NCBI RefSeq assembly: GCF_000311985.1
Contig: NZ_HE978586.1
Location: 84,913 to 148,912, forward strand
Direction: 5' to 3'
Length of the DNA stretch: 64,000 bases
Source of the DNA: Kallipyga massiliensis ph2
GTDB taxonomy: Bacteria > Bacillota > Clostridia > Tissierellales > Peptoniphilaceae
Under the pieces are notes generated by a model. It saw only the letters and a program-made list of their open reading frames with translations, did not search any database and was not told the origin of the DNA. Made by a program: the position numbers and the translations under genes. Below are positions 35,817 to 43,230 of this stretch, piece by piece. Numbering within the stretch: the first letter of the stretch is position 1; each line of letters opens with the position of its first letter.

Positions 35817-37349
35817 AATCGTTGCCGGCGGTTTCCCGGTAATGTCATAGACCACACGAGAAATGCCCGGCACTTCATTGACGATCTTCTCCGAGGCAGC
35901 GGCTAGAACCTCATGGGGGATCCGGGACCACTCGGCCGTCATGAAGTCCACGGTGGTGACCGCCCGGAGGGCAAGGACATAGTGGTAGGTCCTGGCATCC
36001 CCCATGACCCCGACGGTCTGGAGGTTGGTCAGGACGGCGAAGTACTGGCCGATCTGGCGGGCCAGGCCGGCCTTTTTGATTTCCTCCCGCCAAATGGCGT
36101 CGGCTTCCTGGAGGAGGGAGACCTTGTCACGGGTGATGTCGCCCAGGATCCGGACAGCCAAGCCGGGTCCGGGGAAAGGCTGGCGCCAGACTTGGTCTTC
36201 GGGAATGCCCAGCTCCAGGCCCAGCTCCCGGACCTCATCCTTAAAGAGGTCGCGGAGGGGCTCCACCAGGCCCTTGAAGTCGACGTGTTCAGGGAGGCCG
36301 CCAACGTTATGGTGGGATTTGATGACGGCTCCGCCAACGCCGGATTCGATGACATCGGGATAGATGGTCCCCTGAACCAGGTAGTCCACCTGGCCGATCT
36401 TCTTGGCCTCTTCCTCGAAGACCCGGATGAACTCTTCCCCGATAATTTTTCTTTTCTCCTCAGGATCGACAACCCCGGCAAGCTTGCCCAGGAAGCGGTC
36501 GGAGGCATCCACGGTGATGAGCTTCATCCCCATCTCCCGGTGGAAGATCTCCTCCACCATCTCCGCCTCATCCTTGCGGAGGAGGCCGTGGTTAACGAAG
36601 ACACAGGTCAGGTTTTGTCCGATAGCCTTATGGACCAATACGGCAGCAACGGCGGAGTCCACCCCACCGGAAAGGGCGCATAGGGCCTTTCCATCCCCGA
36701 TCTTCTCCTTGAGCTTTCGGATGGCGACCTGAGCAAATTCGTCCATCTTCCACCGACCCTCCAGGCCGCAAACTCGGTAGAGGAAGTTGTGGATCATGTC
36801 CCTCCCCTGGAGGGTATCGTTGACTTCCAGGTGGAATTGGACCCCATAAACCCTGGCCTCATCATTGCCAAAGGCCGCGATGGGGCAGTTATCCGATTGA
36901 GCCAGGGCCCGGAACCCCGAGCCCAAGTCCTGGACCCGGTCTCTGTGGGACATGAGGACCGGAGTCTGGGCCTCCAGGCCCTGGAAAAGGGGGGAGTCGG
37001 TCACCAGGCTGGCGGGATGGACCCCGAACTCCGCCTTATCCGCAGAAACCACCTTTCCACCGGTGTGGTAGGCCAACCACTGGGCCCCATAGCATATGCC
37101 CAGGATGGGGAGGCCCAGGTCGAGAACGGCCGGATCCAGCTGAGGAGCCCCTTCCTCATAAACAGAAGATGGCCCCCCGGTCAGAATGAGTCCTGCATAG
37201 CCCCCTTTTTCAATCTCCCCTACCGGGGTGGTGCAGGGCTTAATTTCGCAAAAAATGTTTTGCTCACGAACCCGTCGTCCGATCAGCTGCTTATATTGTC
37301 CACCAAAATCAAGAATCAGTATTTTTTCTTCTTTCAGATCCATCTTCAT
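35805..37349 (-). CDS. guaA: GMP synthase (glutamine-hydrolysing)
   Basis: Converts XMP to GMP with glutamine and ATP. The glutamine amidotransferase half has ILDFGGQYKQLI and the nucleophile Cys in GICYGAQWLA. The synthase half has the P-loop ALSGGVDSAVAA and ends PFPGPGLAVRILG and IEWE. Start ATG 37349 (514 residues) has AAGGAGG 8 bases upstream; an in-frame ATG at 37367 contains that site in its own codons and is rejected. Its last codons form the attachment site of the neighbouring island. GuaA is a known integration site in Bacillota. Confidence 0.97.
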   Translation of the reverse strand: MKMDLKEEKILILDFGGQYKQLIGRRVREQNIFCEIKPCTTPVGEIEKGGYAGLILTGGPSSVYEEGAPQLDPAVLDLGLPILGICYGAQWLAYHTGGKVVSADKAEFGVHPASLVTDSPLFQGLEAQTPVLMSHRDRVQDLGSGFRALAQSDNCPIAAFGNDEARVYGVQFHLEVNDTLQGRDMIHNFLYRVCGLEGRWKMDEFAQVAIRKLKEKIGDGKALCALSGGVDSAVAAVLVHKAIGQNLTCVFVNHGLLRKDEAEMVEEIFHREMGMKLITVDASDRFLGKLAGVVDPEEKRKIIGEEFIRVFEEEAKKIGQVDYLVQGTIYPDVIESGVGGAVIKSHHNVGGLPEHVDFKGLVEPLRDLFKDEVRELGLELGIPEDQVWRQPFPGPGLAVRILGDITRDKVSLLQEADAIWREEIKKAGLARQIGQYFAVLTNLQTVGVMGDARTYHYVLALRAVTTVDFMTAEWSRIPHEVLAAASEKIVNEVPGISRVVYDITGKPPATIEWE

Positions 37350-37440
37350 GAAGTCGTCCTCCTTCACCGATTGTCCCTAACTATTCTTCTCATTTTACCA
37401 CGAAACCGGTCCGGAAAAGCAGACCCTCTTTCTCCCTAAT

Positions 37441-37474
37441 AAAAAGACATGGACGCCCGAGGGCGCCCATGAGC
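37441..37474 (-). terminator. Terminator of the metNIQ operon
   Basis: ATGGGCGCCC / GGGCGTCCAT stem on the minus strand, followed by GTCTTTTTATT. Confidence 0.8.
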
Positions 37475-37492
37475 ATGAGAAATCAATATGTC

Positions 37493-38347
37493 TTAGAAGG
37501 CCGGAACGACTGCTCCTTTGTACTTGTCTTCAATAAAGGTCTTGACCTTGTCCGACTGGAAGGCCTTCTTCAGGACCTGGGCCTTCTCGGAATTTTCATC
37601 CCCCGACCGGACAGCGATGATGTTGGCATAGGGGCTGTCCTTATCCTCGATGGCGATGGCATCCTCTACCGGCTGGAGTCCGGCACCCAGAGCGTAGTTG
37701 GCATTGATGGCCGCCGCATCCGCCGACTTGTACTGGTTGGGGATGGAGGGAGCCTCCATGGCCACGAACTTGAAGTTCTTGGGGTTTTCGGTGATGTTGG
37801 CTTCCGTAGCATTGACATTGGTGGGGTCATCCAGCTTGATCAGGCCGTTTTTCTCCAGAAGGAGGAGGCCACGGGCCCCGTTGGTCACGTCATTGGGGAT
37901 AATGATCTCCGCCCCGTCCGGCAGGTCGGAAAGGCTCTTGTACTTATCGGAATAGATGCCCAGGGGCTCAATATGGACCGTGGCAATCGAGACATTGTTG
38001 AGCTTATTCTCCTCATTGAACTGGTCCAGATAGGGCTTGTGCTGGAAGTAGTTGGCATCCAATTCCCCCGAATCCAGGGCCTTGTTGGGCTGGACATAGT
38101 CATCGAAGGTGACAATGTCCAAGCTGTAGCCCAGGGCAGCGACTTCTTCCTTCACTGCTTCTGCAATCTCTCCATGAGGGACGGGGCTGACGCCGATTTT
38201 AATGACCTTATCGCCACTTTCTACCTGACTGTCGGAGGCCGGTGCCTGAGATTGACCGGCTTGGGAAGATTCCTGGTGGGAATTTGACCCACAAGCCGTA
38301 AGGGTGACAAGAAAGGCGAGAGCGATGGATACGAGTTTCTTTTTCAT
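37493..38347 (-). CDS. metQ: Methionine ABC transporter lipoprotein (MetQ/NlpA)
   Basis: 284 residues. A lipoprotein signal peptide ends in the lipobox LTAC (Cys19), then a Ser/Gln-rich linker. The binding fold has IKIGVSPVPHGEIAEAVKE, DYVQPNKALDSGELDANYFQHKPYLD and IPNDVTNGARGLLLL, typical of MetQ. It captures methionine for the MetNI pump. Last gene of the T-box-controlled operon, 22 bases after metI. Confidence 0.95.
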   Translation of the reverse strand: MKKKLVSIALAFLVTLTACGSNSHQESSQAGQSQAPASDSQVESGDKVIKIGVSPVPHGEIAEAVKEEVAALGYSLDIVTFDDYVQPNKALDSGELDANYFQHKPYLDQFNEENKLNNVSIATVHIEPLGIYSDKYKSLSDLPDGAEIIIPNDVTNGARGLLLLEKNGLIKLDDPTNVNATEANITENPKNFKFVAMEAPSIPNQYKSADAAAINANYALGAGLQPVEDAIAIEDKDSPYANIIAVRSGDENSEKAQVLKKAFQSDKVKTFIEDKYKGAVVPAF

Positions 38348-38369
38348 GAGAATACCTCCAATAAATGCT

Positions 38370-39017
38370 TTACTTCTTTTTATTGACCTTCCGAGCCAGG
38401 CGGTTGCCCGAAACTTGGACGATCTGTACCAAAATAATAATTATTACAACCGAAAGATAGAGGATGGTCTCTTCCCTCCGGTAATAACCGTAGCGGACAG
38501 CGATGGCCCCCAGTCCACCGGCGCCCAAGGTGCCGGCCATGGCGGTGAAGCCGATGAGGTTGATGACCAGCATGGTGATGGCGTTGATGGTCCCCGGCAT
38601 GGCCTCAGGGATGAGGACCCGGGTGATGATCTCGGTCTTGGTCGACCCCATAGCCTTGGCCGCCTCGATGACTCCCCCATCCACTTCCTGGAGGGAAGTT
38701 TCCAGCATTCGGGCAAAGAAGGGGGCAGCGGAGAGGGCCAAAGAGACCAGGGTGGCCGTTGGGCCGATGGTCCGTCCCAGGACCAGCTGGGTCAAGGGGA
38801 TGCAAAGGATCATGAAGATCACATAGGGAATGGACCGGACGACATTGACCACCAGGTCCAGAAACCGGTAGAGGGGGCCGTTCTGGGCCAGGCCTCCATG
38901 GTCAGAAATGAAGAGGAGGAGCCCCAGAGGAGTTCCCAAAAGGATAGCCAGAAGGGAGGCCAGGGCCACCATATAGAGGGTTTCCAGGGTCGCCTCAAGA
39001 AGCAGCTGGGATAACAT
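38370..39017 (-). CDS. metI: Methionine ABC transporter permease (MetI)
   Basis: 215 residues with five membrane segments. The coupling motif EAAKAMGSTKTEIITRVLIPEA and the family signature LVVNVVRSIPYVIFMI are present. Overlaps metN by 23 bases. Confidence 0.95.
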   Translation of the reverse strand: MLSQLLLEATLETLYMVALASLLAILLGTPLGLLLFISDHGGLAQNGPLYRFLDLVVNVVRSIPYVIFMILCIPLTQLVLGRTIGPTATLVSLALSAAPFFARMLETSLQEVDGGVIEAAKAMGSTKTEIITRVLIPEAMPGTINAITMLVINLIGFTAMAGTLGAGGLGAIAVRYGYYRREETILYLSVVIIIILVQIVQVSGNRLARKVNKKK

Positions 39018-39777
39018 CGTCCACCTCCACTTCTACAATTTCCTCTTCCCGGGAAAGGAAGGACCTGGTTACCGGGTGGCGGGGGTGGAAGAAGACCTCC
39101 CGGGTCCTCCCCTCCTCCACGATCTTCCCCCGGTCCATGACGGCCACCCGCTGGCAGATGGCCTTGGCTACCTCCATCTGGTGGGTAATCATGATGATGG
39201 TGGTGCCGAACTCCCGACGGGCCTTGTCCAAAAGCTCCAGGACCTGCTTGGTGTTCCTGGGGTCTAAAGCCGAAGTCCCTTCATCTGAAAGGAGGATTTT
39301 GGGCCCCGTGGCCAGGGCCCGAGCGATGGCCACCCTCTGCTGCTGGCCTCCGGAGAGTTCAGCCGGATAGGACCCAGCCCGGTCTTCCAGGCCGATGAAG
39401 GTGATGAGCCGGTCCACCCGGTCTCGGATTTCCGCCTTGGACCAACCGGAGATCCGGAGGGGGTAGGCGATGTTGTCCCAGATGGTCTTCTGGGCAAAGA
39501 GGTTGAAGTGCTGGAAGATCATCCCGATGGACTTTCTCTCTTCCAGGAGTGCCTTCTCTGAAAGAGAAAGAATATCCACTCCATCAACGAAAATTTTCCC
39601 TCCGGAAGGCTCTTCCAGCCGGTTGACCAGGCGGACTAGGGTGGACTTGCCTGCTCCGGATAGGCCGATGATCCCGTAGATCTCCCCCTTCTCCACATGA
39701 AAGGAAACATCATCCACCGCCCGGATAATCCCCGCCTCTGTTATAAATTCTTTTGAAATATGTTCTGCTCGAATCAT
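38995..39777 (-). CDS. metN: Methionine ABC transporter ATPase (MetN), short form
   Basis: 260 residues. Walker A GLSGAGKST, signature LSGGQQQRVAIARAL, Walker B ILLSDEGTSALDP. The usual MetN of about 340 residues carries a C-terminal NIL domain that senses methionine and blocks transport; here the protein stops after the ATPase domain, so that feedback is missing. First gene after the T-box leader. Confidence 0.93.
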   Translation of the reverse strand: MIRAEHISKEFITEAGIIRAVDDVSFHVEKGEIYGIIGLSGAGKSTLVRLVNRLEEPSGGKIFVDGVDILSLSEKALLEERKSIGMIFQHFNLFAQKTIWDNIAYPLRISGWSKAEIRDRVDRLITFIGLEDRAGSYPAELSGGQQQRVAIARALATGPKILLSDEGTSALDPRNTKQVLELLDKARREFGTTIIMITHQMEVAKAICQRVAVMDRGKIVEEGRTREVFFHPRHPVTRSFLSREEEIVEVEVDDVIPAAS

Positions 39778-39800
39778 ATTATTCTCCCTTTCTCCTTCAT

Positions 39801-40110
39801 AAAAAAAGTCCCTTTACCGGTCCATGACCGATAAAGGGACGAATCAACGTGATACCACCCTTATTCGCAGTTTACTCACATAAACTGCCTCGACAGGCTC
39901 CAACAAGCCCTCCTGCTGTAACGGGCAGACCCGTTTGGGAAGCTTTCACAACCGCCCAAAGACTCCGAGCTCATCTTCATCCATCCTCAAGCTGCATCCT
40001 CTCACCAAACGGACACTCTCTGGGAGCCATCTTATGGACTACTCTTCTCATCAACGTCAATCTTCACTATTATCGCTTTGTTTTTCATAGAAAGTATTCC
40101 TTAACGGAAT
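39801..40110 (-). promoter_or_regulatory. T-box riboswitch in front of metNIQ
   Basis: On the minus strand the leader has the stem I marks GATGAGAAGAGTA and CCAGAGAG, the T-box sequence AGGGTGGTATCACG (about 39862-39849), and then a perfect terminator (GTCCCTTTA..TAAAGGGAC, 39808-39840) with seven T. Uncharged tRNA would bind and prevent the terminator. An ATG at 39974-39972 in the expected specifier area fits methionine, consistent with metNIQ downstream. Confidence 0.88.
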
Positions 40111-40116
40111 GGATAC

Positions 40117-40145
40117 ATAATAAACAATGGCCATGGAAATGTCAA
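40117..40145 (-). promoter_or_regulatory. Promoter of the metNIQ T-box leader
   Basis: TTGACA (40145-40140) and TATTAT (40122-40117) on the minus strand with a 17-base spacer. Confidence 0.75.
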
Positions 40146-40159
40146 GCCCCATGGCCATT
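40126..40159. terminator. Inverted repeat after dtxR, overlapping the met promoter
   Basis: AATGGCCATGG (40126-40136) and CCATGGCCATT (40149-40159) are perfect complements; the -35 box lies in the loop. On the plus strand seven T follow. It may end dtxR transcripts or block antisense ones. Confidence 0.5.
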
Positions 40160-40186
40160 TTTTTGAAGAATATTCTCTACTCCTGA

Positions 40187-40582
40187 TTATTCCAGGTTTT
40201 CCAGGACTTCCGGAACGTGCTTATCCAGGTAATCCTTGAGGATTTTGAAGGTTTCCTTGGAGATGGCGTGCTCCATCCGGCAGGCATCATATTCTGCCAG
40301 GTCCTCCCCTACCCCCACGTACATAAGGAGGTCCTTGAGGGTCTTATGGCGCTCATCGATCATCTGGCCAATGTAGGCCCCTTTTTCGGTCAAACGGAGC
40401 TCCCCATCTTTCTCCATGACCACATAGCCCTCTTCCTCCATCTTCTTCACCGCATTGGAAACCGAAGCCCGGGATAGGTTCAGGTGTCGGGCTAAATCGA
40501 TGGACCGGACGTGGCCCGTTTCCTGCTGGAGGACAAAAATGCCTTCCAAATAGTTCTCTTTCGAATCATGAATCTGATGCAA
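40187..40582 (-). CDS. DtxR/MntR family metal-dependent repressor
   Basis: 131 residues: a winged helix (RSIDLARHLNLSRASVSNAVKKMEEEGYVVME, about 26-57) and a metal-binding dimerisation domain with DACRMEHAIS (about 100-109). The C-terminal SH3-like domain of DtxR/IdeR is absent, as in MntR. Represses iron or manganese uptake genes. Its likely binding sites in this window are the palindromes at 4366-4418. No metal transporter gene is adjacent. Confidence 0.9.
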   Translation of the reverse strand: MHQIHDSKENYLEGIFVLQQETGHVRSIDLARHLNLSRASVSNAVKKMEEEGYVVMEKDGELRLTEKGAYIGQMIDERHKTLKDLLMYVGVGEDLAEYDACRMEHAISKETFKILKDYLDKHVPEVLENLE

Positions 40583-40732
40583 ATCAAACCTCCCATTTCT
40601 ATCTCCGAGGCGGGATGGTTGACATCCCGCCCAAATTTGCTTTGATGGTTGCTTTTAATTATACCCATCCACCCGGCCTTCCCTCAAAAAAACCTCGATC
40701 CCTTGATCATCATGGGCTATTCTTGGTTTTTG

Positions 40733-40759
40733 TTATCACTCTATGTTGATTAGTGCTAA
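40733..40759 (+). promoter_or_regulatory. CIRCE-like operator of hsp20
   Basis: TTATCACTC, nine bases, TAGTGCTAA. The consensus for HrcA is TTAGCACTC-N9-GAGTGCTAA; each half has one change and the spacing is exact. It sits 7 bases before the -35 box of hsp20. Confidence 0.7.
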
Positions 40760-40765
40760 AATTCC

Positions 40766-40793
40766 TTGACATATAGGTCAAAGATGGTATAAT
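40766..40793 (+). promoter_or_regulatory. Promoter of hsp20
   Basis: TTGACA (40766-40771) and TATAAT (40788-40793), spacer 16. Confidence 0.8.
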
Positions 40794-40875
40794 TTATCTT
40801 GTAAGACAGAGTAAAAGAAGTCCAAGGACTTTGGACTTCCGAAAAAATAGATGAGATAGCGAAAGGAGAAAAGAT

Positions 40876-41310
40876 ATGTTACGCTTATTGCCCTATTATG
40901 GAACACCTGCCCGAAAAGCCAATAACGACTTGGATGCCATGTTTGATTCCTTCTTCCGGACCGGGATGGAGAGAATGGCGGAGGCCTCCTTCAAGATCGA
41001 TGTAGAGAAGACCGCGGATGCTTACATTGTCACCGCTGAAGTTCCCGGTTTGACCAAGGAAGACATCGACATTGATGTGGAAAATGACCTCCTGACCATC
41101 TCCGTCCACAAGGAAGAAGAGTCAACAGAGGAGGATGAGAAGAAGACTTACGTCCATAAGGAAAGACGCACTTTCAACTCCACCCGTCAGATTTCCCTGG
41201 AAGGGGTGGATGAGGAAGCTATCCAGGCCAATCTGGAGGACGGCATCCTGACCATCACCATGCCTTTTGAAGAAGAAGTTTCCAAGAAAAAGTCCATCTC
41301 CATCGACTAG
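40876..41310 (+). CDS. Hsp20/alpha-crystallin small heat-shock protein
   Basis: 144 residues. An N-terminal arm with FDSFFRTGM, then the alpha-crystallin domain from about residue 40 (FKIDVEKTADAYIVTAEVPGLTKEDIDIDVEND) to the typical AtaxLEDGILTI-like end ANLEDGILTITMPF. Holds unfolding proteins for refolding. AAAGGAG precedes the start. Probably HrcA-controlled through the CIRCE-like site. Confidence 0.95.
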   Translation: MLRLLPYYGTPARKANNDLDAMFDSFFRTGMERMAEASFKIDVEKTADAYIVTAEVPGLTKEDIDIDVENDLLTISVHKEEESTEEDEKKTYVHKERRTFNSTRQISLEGVDEEAIQANLEDGILTITMPFEEEVSKKKSISID

Positions 41311-41325
41311 TCTTTCCACAAAACG

Positions 41326-41358
41326 AAAAAGTCGGCCCGATCAGGGTCGACTTTTTTT
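41326..41358 (+). terminator. Terminator of hsp20
   Basis: AAAAAGTCGGCC pairs with GGGTCGACTTTTT, followed by T's. Confidence 0.8.
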
Positions 41359-41387
41359 ATGGCCTTCCGACTTTCCGTTTTTCAGGC

Positions 41388-41425
41388 AAAAAAAAGATAG
41401 GTCAAGGGAAACCATTGACCTATCT
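41388..41425 (-). terminator. Terminator of the HU gene
   Basis: AGATAGGTCAA / TTGACCTATCT, 11-bp perfect stem with a run of eight T on the minus strand. Confidence 0.9.
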
Positions 41426-41456
41426 AAAGAATTGCAACAATTGAAAGCCCGATGGC

Positions 41457-41735
41457 TTACTTATTGACAGCATCCTTCAGGTTCTTACCGGCCTTGAAAA
41501 CAGGAGCGGTAGAAGCGGGGATTTTGATGGTTTCTTCAGGGTTGCGGGGGTTACGACCCTCACGAGCCTTCCGCTGACGGGTTTCAAAGGTGCCGAAGCC
41601 AACGAGTTGGACTTTTTCGCCCTTAACTAAGCTCTCACGAACGGTCTCCAAGAAGGCATCCAAAGCGCGGGTAGCGTCGGCCTTGCTTAAATTGGACTTC
41701 TCAGCAATGTTTGCGATTAATTCAGATTTGTTCAT
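41457..41735 (-). CDS. hup: HU-type DNA-binding protein
   Basis: 92 residues: MNKSELIANIAEKSNLSKADATRALDAF and the DNA-binding arm with GFGTFETRQRKAREGRNPRNPEE-like sequence. A nucleoid protein that bends DNA. Complete, single gene with its own terminator. Confidence 0.97.
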   Translation of the reverse strand: MNKSELIANIAEKSNLSKADATRALDAFLETVRESLVKGEKVQLVGFGTFETRQRKAREGRNPRNPEETIKIPASTAPVFKAGKNLKDAVNK

Positions 41736-41862
41736 TATTTCCTCCCTAAATGATTGCTAGTATCTTGCGAATACTTCTCATAGATTATCTCATAAGAGTC
41801 CCATAATCAAGCAGTTTAGCCCATTTTTCGGAAAAGTTTCAGAAAAAAATGCCATTTTGTCC

Positions 41863-42792
41863 CTATTTTGATGACTCCTGACCGGCTTCTTTTTCCGGAA
41901 CGGAAAGATCCGGCAGGGAATCATAAAAGATCCGAACATTCAAGTCCTTGGCCAGATTTTCCATATAAGCCCGGTAGTTATCCTCCTCATACAGACTGAG
42001 GATATAGGGTTTGACCAGGTCATAGTCTTCCTGCTTCCCCCGCACATAGACAACATGGTAGATTCCCTTTTTCGGGTAGACTTCCGCTGTCTCCGGATCT
42101 TGGTTGAAGACCTTGGGGCTAACCAGACGACCGTCACGAATCCCTATGTTCTTGTATTCCCCGTAACCGGTCTTGTCAAAAGGATCCTCGTTAAAGGAGA
42201 GATAAGAGTTCAGATCCTTCCCCTCATTCCAGGATTGGGCAATGGACTCCGCCTCCTTCCGGGTGGGGACCCAGACCTCCTGAAGGTCCAAAAGAACCCG
42301 GTCCTTGGGGTGCTTGTCATAGTAGGCCCGGAGGTCCTCCTCCGACGGAGTTCCTTCCTTGGCCACCCTTTCCCTGTGGGCCCGGGTCAGGGCCTGTTTC
42401 CGCAAGGAGTTTTCAAATTCCTCCGGGCTGATTTTCAGGCTCTTGAGCTGACTTTGAAGCCCCTCTTCATTCCCGAATTTCTGAACCGCCTCCCTCTTCA
42501 TTTCCTCATAGGCCCCGATCTCATCAATGCCCAGACGCCGGCTGTCCTCCCGGACCATGGCCTCCCAAACCAGGGTGTCCAGGAGGTCCCGGGCCAGGTC
42601 CTCCGGGTCCTCTTCTGCATCCTTCCCCTGGCTTCCGGGGATTAGCCGATAGAGGGATAAGATCTGGTCAAAGTCGGCCCTGGTGATGGTCCCCTCTCCT
42701 ACCTGGGCCAGGTCCCGGTCGCCGGACTTTCCGCAGGCGACAAGAACCAGGACTAGGCTCAAGGCCAGAATTTTTATGCCTATTTTCTTCAT
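41863..42792 (-). CDS. PrsA/SurA-like lipoprotein
   Basis: 309 residues. A lipoprotein signal, MKKIGIKILALSLVLVLVACG, with lipobox LVAC; then a SurA-N-like helical domain (DFDQILSLYRL..LVWEAMVREDSRRLGI, and EEFENSLRKQALT) and a parvulin-like region with RVLLDLQEVWVPTRKEAESI. It probably assists folding of secreted proteins outside the membrane; the parvulin part is weak, so prolyl isomerase activity is unsure. The frame extends to 42837, but that would run into the csp terminator; ATG 42792 with GGGAGGG is right. Confidence 0.78.
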   Translation of the reverse strand: MKKIGIKILALSLVLVLVACGKSGDRDLAQVGEGTITRADFDQILSLYRLIPGSQGKDAEEDPEDLARDLLDTLVWEAMVREDSRRLGIDEIGAYEEMKREAVQKFGNEEGLQSQLKSLKISPEEFENSLRKQALTRAHRERVAKEGTPSEEDLRAYYDKHPKDRVLLDLQEVWVPTRKEAESIAQSWNEGKDLNSYLSFNEDPFDKTGYGEYKNIGIRDGRLVSPKVFNQDPETAEVYPKKGIYHVVYVRGKQEDYDLVKPYILSLYEEDNYRAYMENLAKDLNVRIFYDSLPDLSVPEKEAGQESSK

Positions 42793-42812
42793 TCCCTCCC
42801 CCTTCTGTCTGT

Positions 42813-42844
42813 AAAAGAAAAGACCGGATGATGCCATCCGGTCT
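42813..42844 (-). terminator. Terminator of the cold-shock gene
   Basis: AGACCGGATG, loop GCAT, CATCCGGTCT, then TTTTCTTTT on the minus strand. Confidence 0.9.
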
Positions 42845-42891
42845 ACCGTCTAAACTTTTGTATTTCAAAGTGACTCGAAAGCACTTGAAGA

Positions 42892-43095
42892 CTAGAGTTT
42901 AACTACGTTTGCTGCCTGAGGTCCTTTTTCGCCTTCGACAATTTCGAATTCGACTTCTTGACCATCTTCGAGGGTACGGAATTCGCCATTATCGGGCAGG
43001 GCCGAGAAATGAACGAAGACATCATTGCCATCTTCAGTGGAAATGAATCCATAACCTTTTGTTGCGCTGAACCATTTAACTGTTCCTTTTACCAT
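42892..43095 (-). CDS. csp: Cold-shock protein (CspA family)
   Basis: 67 residues with both RNA-binding motifs, KGYGFIS and VFVHFSAL. Binds single-stranded nucleic acid and melts mRNA structure. AAGGAGAAA lies before the ATG; the promoter is at 43140-43168 with a leader of about 38 bases, short for the cold-induced type. Confidence 0.96.
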   Translation of the reverse strand: MVKGTVKWFSATKGYGFISTEDGNDVFVHFSALPDNGEFRTLEDGQEVEFEIVEGEKGPQAANVVKL

Positions 43096-43139
43096 GAAAT
43101 TTCTCCTTAACTTTAATTACTCTTGCGAGCTACTTTACA

Positions 43140-43168
43140 ATAGTAGTACGTAATCCACCATCTGTCAA
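43140..43168 (-). promoter_or_regulatory. Promoter of the cold-shock gene
   Basis: TTGACA (43168-43163) and TACTAT (43145-43140) on the minus strand, spacer 17. Confidence 0.75.
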
Positions 43169-43230
43169 TCCTAGGCCACTGAATTTACCCAAATCTTACA
43201 AAGAATGGATGAAAAGAGACAGGCCCGGTA

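Noticed and set aside
18000-36000. CRISPR array in the defence island
   Set aside because: No regularly spaced repeats or cas genes seen; the only repeats are the 160-bp pair and the IS copies.
35913-36683. 256-codon plus-strand frame opposite guaA
   Set aside because: Shadow frame; Gly/Asp/Pro-rich composition typical of antisense translation.
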